A DNA stretch of 35,446 bases, taken from positions 1 through 35,446 of the forward strand of contig JBEONO010000028.1 in assembly GCA_040544425.1 (NCBI GenBank), in the 5' to 3' direction. Every line of letters starts with the position of its first letter. Position 1 is the stretch's first letter. This document shows positions 32,575-35,446 of the stretch, one piece after another. This stretch comes from Solimicrobium sp040544425. Lineage in GTDB: Bacteria; Pseudomonadota; Gammaproteobacteria; Burkholderiales; Burkholderiaceae_D. The notes below the pieces were generated by a model. The model searched no databases. It was given only the letters and a program-made list of their open reading frames with translations, and was not told where the DNA came from. A program made the position numbers and the translations under genes.

Positions 32575-34275
32575 TCACGGCAACCAGAATTTCAAGTCTG
32601 CCAACCTGTCCGGATCTTTCAACTTGTCTTGCCAGGCGTCAGTGGTATTCAAATAGCCCTTGTTGCTGTTCGCGTCTTGCGCCCTAAGTTTTTTTGCCGC
32701 AGCCTGTGACGCTGGCCAGTGATAGTGCTGATAAACGGTCATGCAATTGACTGCATAGGCTTTGGCCAGCTCCGGACAATTCTCAATGATCAACAGATTT
32801 TCGTCGTTCTTTTCGCTGGCTGACACGGATAAATTATGTGAGCCTGTTACCACGACCGGATTTACTCCGAACGGATCGATCACGATGACTTTGGAGTGCG
32901 TGATCGCAAAACCCATACCACTCAGGAATTGCTGACGCGAGAACTCGGCGATAAAACTGCCCACCGCGTCCGCACCTGCCGGTTGGATCACCTCAAGCAG
33001 ATGATCCTTGTAGCCATCCCCATTCATGATCTGATAGGTCAGCGAAGGATTGGTCTTGGAACCGGTTGGCAGGGTACTGACCACACCACGCACATACAGG
33101 CCGGCTTCCTGGCGTTTCAGAATCGATGCAAGCGGTTCCTGGCCGGGCATGAACATGACGAACAAGATCCCGTCTCTGGCATTATTCACCAGGGCAGTCA
33201 GGTCATCGATGTCCGGACCGCCGCCCTTTGCCTTTCCCGAATTCGGGGTAAACCAGATTCGCGCCTGTTGCTTGCCAGCCATGGCAAGCGGACCTTTTAC
33301 CGCGTCGTTACTGGCTTTCAGAGCTGGCGTGAAACTACTTGCCGAGTCTTTAATCAGATTCCATTGATTCAGATAAGTCGTGGCAATTGCTTCGTTGGTG
33401 ATCGCAACACCATTGTTGATCTGCGTGTGCAGGCCCGTCATGGTCCAGTTGGTACTGCCGGTCCAGACACCGAACGGTGTGCCGTCAACGACGATCACGA
33501 CAAATTTATTGTGGGCCAGACCACCCGGCGCGACCATCCGACGATGCAAATCGACACCGCCATCCTGCAACCGTTGCGCAGCGCCAGCATTTTCATCATC
33601 GCCCCTGGCCTTGACGGAACCATTGCCGAGGATGACATGAGCGCGTCCCTGCAAGGCAATCAGGCCTTCGATCAAATCATCCAGATCCAGTTCGAACAGC
33701 GCGCAATAGATTTCAATCTTTGGATTTGATTTGGCCTGCTGCAAAATCCCGCGAATGGCCTTACCCAGTTCGCCGGTCAGAAATTGCATCAAGGGTTGAT
33801 CTACCGCTTCCAGCAGGGCCTTTTTTAACGCGGGCATTGAGGTGATGTTATTTTCCTGGGCAAAGCGTGACACGAACTGGGAAAGAATCACACCGCGATT
33901 AAAGAAGGCCGAGGTTTGCGCGCCTGCCGCAGGGGACAGGGTCAGCATTCCCGACCAGCCACTGGTTTGGCCGCGCGTCAGATTATGCGGCTGCCCCACC
34001 ATGGCCGTGACACAAAATTCAACTTCCGTGCCCACCAAAATGGTGTGATCGGTCCAGATATAAGTTTGTAAAGGCCAGCTGGTACTCGGTTGCGTTTGCC
34101 CGATTTTGGGCTGGTCGGCTGCGAAACCTTTGAGATTCACCAGAGCTTCAATGCTGCCGTCTGATTTTTTTACTTCGATGGCAAATCCCAGACATCCCGG
34201 GATGACACCGTCTGTCACATCCCACACCAGCAAAACATCGTCGCAATTTGCGTAACACTTCAGCGTGATCGTCAT
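32575..34275 (-). CDS. phospholipase D-like protein with two HKD motifs
   Basis: 566 residues from MTITLKCYAN at 34275 (GGAG 6 bases upstream); the longer frame to 34419 has no ribosome site. Residues 1-115 look like a beta-sandwich (FnIII/Ig-like) domain. Two PLD half-sites follow: H255xK257 with Asp264 and GSTNWT (273-278), and H460xK462 x4 D467 with GSHNLS (478-483). The second matches HxKx4D exactly; in the first the Asp is two residues further. No signal peptide is visible. Such proteins can be phospholipases, nucleases or transferred effectors; nothing here decides between these. It is divergent from the serine-rich gene. Confidence 0.85.
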   Translation of the reverse strand: MTITLKCYANCDDVLLVWDVTDGVIPGCLGFAIEVKKSDGSIEALVNLKGFAADQPKIGQTQPSTSWPLQTYIWTDHTILVGTEVEFCVTAMVGQPHNLTRGQTSGWSGMLTLSPAAGAQTSAFFNRGVILSQFVSRFAQENNITSMPALKKALLEAVDQPLMQFLTGELGKAIRGILQQAKSNPKIEIYCALFELDLDDLIEGLIALQGRAHVILGNGSVKARGDDENAGAAQRLQDGGVDLHRRMVAPGGLAHNKFVVIVVDGTPFGVWTGSTNWTMTGLHTQINNGVAITNEAIATTYLNQWNLIKDSASSFTPALKASNDAVKGPLAMAGKQQARIWFTPNSGKAKGGGPDIDDLTALVNNARDGILFVMFMPGQEPLASILKRQEAGLYVRGVVSTLPTGSKTNPSLTYQIMNGDGYKDHLLEVIQPAGADAVGSFIAEFSRQQFLSGMGFAITHSKVIVIDPFGVNPVVVTGSHNLSVSASEKNDENLLIIENCPELAKAYAVNCMTVYQHYHWPASQAAAKKLRAQDANSNKGYLNTTDAWQDKLKDPDRLADLKFWLP

Positions 34276-34592
34276 AGAGGCTCCCTGAAAAGGATTGAGG
34301 GTATGAATCCGGACGATACTAGCAAGCGTTTGTGTCGGATTGATGACGCACCTTCGCGGCTGTCTGCAACCATCATCTGAAATTTCCCTGGAGGAAATAA
34401 TTTTAGCAATGTTGTGCAATGCCTGAGTGCGAAACGGATCCGACTGGCTGTCAATTCTGATTTATTCAGGGTAAACGACGATGCGTGCTTCGAGTTGAAC
34501 TGAATACAATCCAGCCCACATCACCTTGGCCAAACGGACAGATAAGACGATCTGTTTGGCCGGTGCTTTCTGACTATCGTGAGACTCAAAAT
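34276..34592. other. divergent PLD / serine-rich gene intergenic region
   Basis: 317 bp with no supported gene. On minus, TAGTAT about 45 bp before the PLD ATG is a weak -10. The main structure is the inverted repeat at 34528-34561. I looked for paired TTCG boxes (PIP/hrpII type) and found none. Confidence 0.4.
34528..34561. promoter_or_regulatory. long inverted repeat before the serine-rich gene
   Basis: GGCCAA, a 4-base bulge (ACGG), then ACAGAT (34528-34543) pair with ATCTGT and TTGGCC (34550-34561) around a 6-base loop: 12 paired bases. It ends 31 bp before the ATG. No T-run follows, so an operator or a leader hairpin is more likely than a terminator. Confidence 0.5.
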
Positions 34593-35375
34593 ATGCAATT
34601 ATCATCGTTATCATCATTATTTAAATCCAGTTCGTCTGGAACTCGCTACCAATCTTCATCGCCATCGCCATCGCCTGCGGACAGTTTTCAGCCACGCAAC
34701 GACCAGGACATTCTTGACGGACTGACGCAAGTGAAGGAATACTACTCGAACCAGGCAGGCCATTTCACAGGTGAATTTGCCAAAAAATTTGTAGCTACGG
34801 TATTTGGTGCGGACAGCAAGGTCTCGCCCGAAATACAAAAGCGGGTGCGTATTGGGTTAAACGAGTTTATTGAAAAAGCAGGGGAAAAAGGTACTTTGTT
34901 GCAAACGGAACTGGCCAAATACCCCGAAACCCAGTCTTCATCATCATCGTCTTCTTCGTCTTCTTCTTCGTCTTCTTCCCCATCGTCTTCGTCGACTTCA
35001 AGCAACTCTACCCAGTCCTCCGGTGTTTTGCCGATGAAGGAAAATGACGCAATGGGTCTGGTGAACTCCCTTAAGGAATACTACTCCCCTGAAAACAAAC
35101 AAATTCACAATAATCGTCTGGCTATTTCGATCTTACGGAGCATATTTGGAGCCGGCAGCCGTGCATCGGTTGACGTGCAAACAAAGGCACGCACGTACCT
35201 CGAGGATTTAATCAACACTGGCCAGTTTGGAAATGAATGCGTGCGCGAACAACTGGAGCGGTACTTTCCTTCAAAATCAGGCTACTCAACTTCAGTATCT
35301 TCTTCTTCTTCGAGCGTTTCGACGAGATCCGCACAGACTCTGCAACTGGATGACTATAGTGGATCCACGATTTGA
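34593..35375 (+). CDS. serine-rich protein with two related ~75-residue repeats
   Basis: 260 residues from MQLSSLSSLF at 34593, the first ATG that gives a sensible N-terminus (weak ribosome site; an in-frame ATG at 34485 lies before the inverted repeat). Layout: Ser-rich N-terminus (1-36), repeat A (about 37-111), a run of 15 Ser then a Ser/Thr/Pro linker (115-143), repeat B (about 150-227), Ser-rich tail. A and B share GL...KEYYS, FGA.S, a Q..R..L core and a Y.P end. No signal peptide or membrane span. Long Ser-rich N-termini occur in type III effectors, but no secretion genes are present here. I do not recognise the domain. Confidence 0.75.
   Translation: MQLSSLSSLFKSSSSGTRYQSSSPSPSPADSFQPRNDQDILDGLTQVKEYYSNQAGHFTGEFAKKFVATVFGADSKVSPEIQKRVRIGLNEFIEKAGEKGTLLQTELAKYPETQSSSSSSSSSSSSSSSPSSSSTSSNSTQSSGVLPMKENDAMGLVNSLKEYYSPENKQIHNNRLAISILRSIFGAGSRASVDVQTKARTYLEDLINTGQFGNECVREQLERYFPSKSGYSTSVSSSSSSVSTRSAQTLQLDDYSGSTI
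34935..34979 (+). repeat. in-frame TCN microsatellite (15 serine codons)
   Basis: Fifteen successive TCN codons, mainly TCT, TCA and TCG, lie between the two repeats of the serine-rich protein, with more TCN codons just after a single CCA. Slippage in whole codons would change linker length without breaking the frame. Confidence 0.85.
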
Positions 35376-35427
35376 GACAGTAACCACCGGGTAGTTTAAG
35401 CTGTTGTCTTCGAAAGGATGACAGCAA

Positions 35428-35446
35428 ATGAGTGAAAGCAAAAAAC
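35428..35446 (+). CDS. start of a downstream gene (partial)
   Basis: ATG at 35428 followed by Ser-Glu-Ser-Lys-Lys and the window edge, with AAGGA 9-10 bases upstream. An inverted repeat (GCTGTTGTC 35400-35408 / GACAGC 35420-35425) would place that ribosome site in its loop. It is 52 bp after the serine-rich gene and could be in its operon. Too short to identify. Confidence 0.4.

Noticed and set aside
34430..34592. Type III regulon box (PIP/hrpII) upstream of the serine-rich gene
   Set aside because: A single TTCG occurs in the stretch, but no second copy at 15-16 bp. The type III idea therefore rests only on protein composition.
34742..35005. Very acidic 87-residue ORF opposite the serine tract
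   Set aside because: The Glu/Asp run is simply the reverse complement of the TCN serine codons of the plus-strand gene.
1..35446. Mobile elements, prophage, CRISPR arrays
   Set aside because: No transposase, integrase, phage structural gene, terminal inverted repeat pair or spaced repeat array was found on either strand.

Overview
The window looks like chromosomal backbone of a betaproteobacterium, most likely Burkholderiales and probably the Oxalobacteraceae. This is inferred from the mix of proteins, a moderate GC content (roughly 50-55% by eye), the apaG-rpe-trpEGDC neighbourhood, a three-gene proton-translocating transhydrogenase, and a UbiH-like hydroxylase next to dsbC. I see no insertion sequence, prophage, CRISPR array, integrase or rRNA. 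One tRNA gene (Phe, GAA) is present. Most genes are housekeeping. The least ordinary parts are the trp leader (3490-3817) and the right end (32575-35446).

Regions left to right. (1) 104-2643, minus strand: apaG, mltA (lytic transglycosylase) and an enoyl-CoA hydratase, ended by a hairpin terminator; a 35-residue membrane microprotein gene lies antisense in the apaG-mltA gap. (2) 2818-7750, plus strand: rpe, a Trp-codon leader peptide in a structured leader, then trpE-trpG-trpD-trpC with abutting or overlapping junctions. (3) 7758-12685, minus strand: an M61 peptidase with PDZ domain, then (in transcription order) UbiH-like hydroxylase, dsbC, MobA/MocA-like nucleotidyltransferase and a DUF3429 membrane protein. 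(4) 12827-13864, plus strand: tRNA-Phe with promoter and terminator, then plsY. (5) 13861-16306, minus strand: ald, a 75-residue unknown protein and tsaD. (6) 16654-20494: a GDSL lipoprotein on plus facing the pntAA-pntAB-pntB operon on minus, with a shared bidirectional terminator. (7) 20858-24393, plus strand: nudJ, mnmA, ribokinase and nucleoside hydrolase. (8) 24445-32481, minus strand: pirin, OsmC, a beta-hydroxyacid dehydrogenase, a molybdopterin oxidoreductase, fadD, then a short PstS-like periplasmic protein and an outer-membrane beta-barrel. (9) 32575-35446: a two-HKD phospholipase D-like protein (minus), diverging from a serine-rich protein made of two related ~75-residue repeats (plus), and the start of one more gene.

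How the genes work together: trpEGDC supplies four steps of tryptophan synthesis under an apparent leader control; the nucleoside hydrolase and ribokinase form a short ribonucleoside-salvage route; pntAA/AB/B couples NADH/NADPH balance to the proton gradient; dsbC, mltA and the GDSL protein act in the envelope; mnmA, tsaD and tRNA-Phe belong to tRNA supply and modification. The best candidates for something undescribed are the serine-rich duplicated-domain protein with its in-frame TCN tract, the adjacent PLD-family protein, the trp leader whose long-range pairing would bury a ribosome-binding site, and the 35-residue microprotein.
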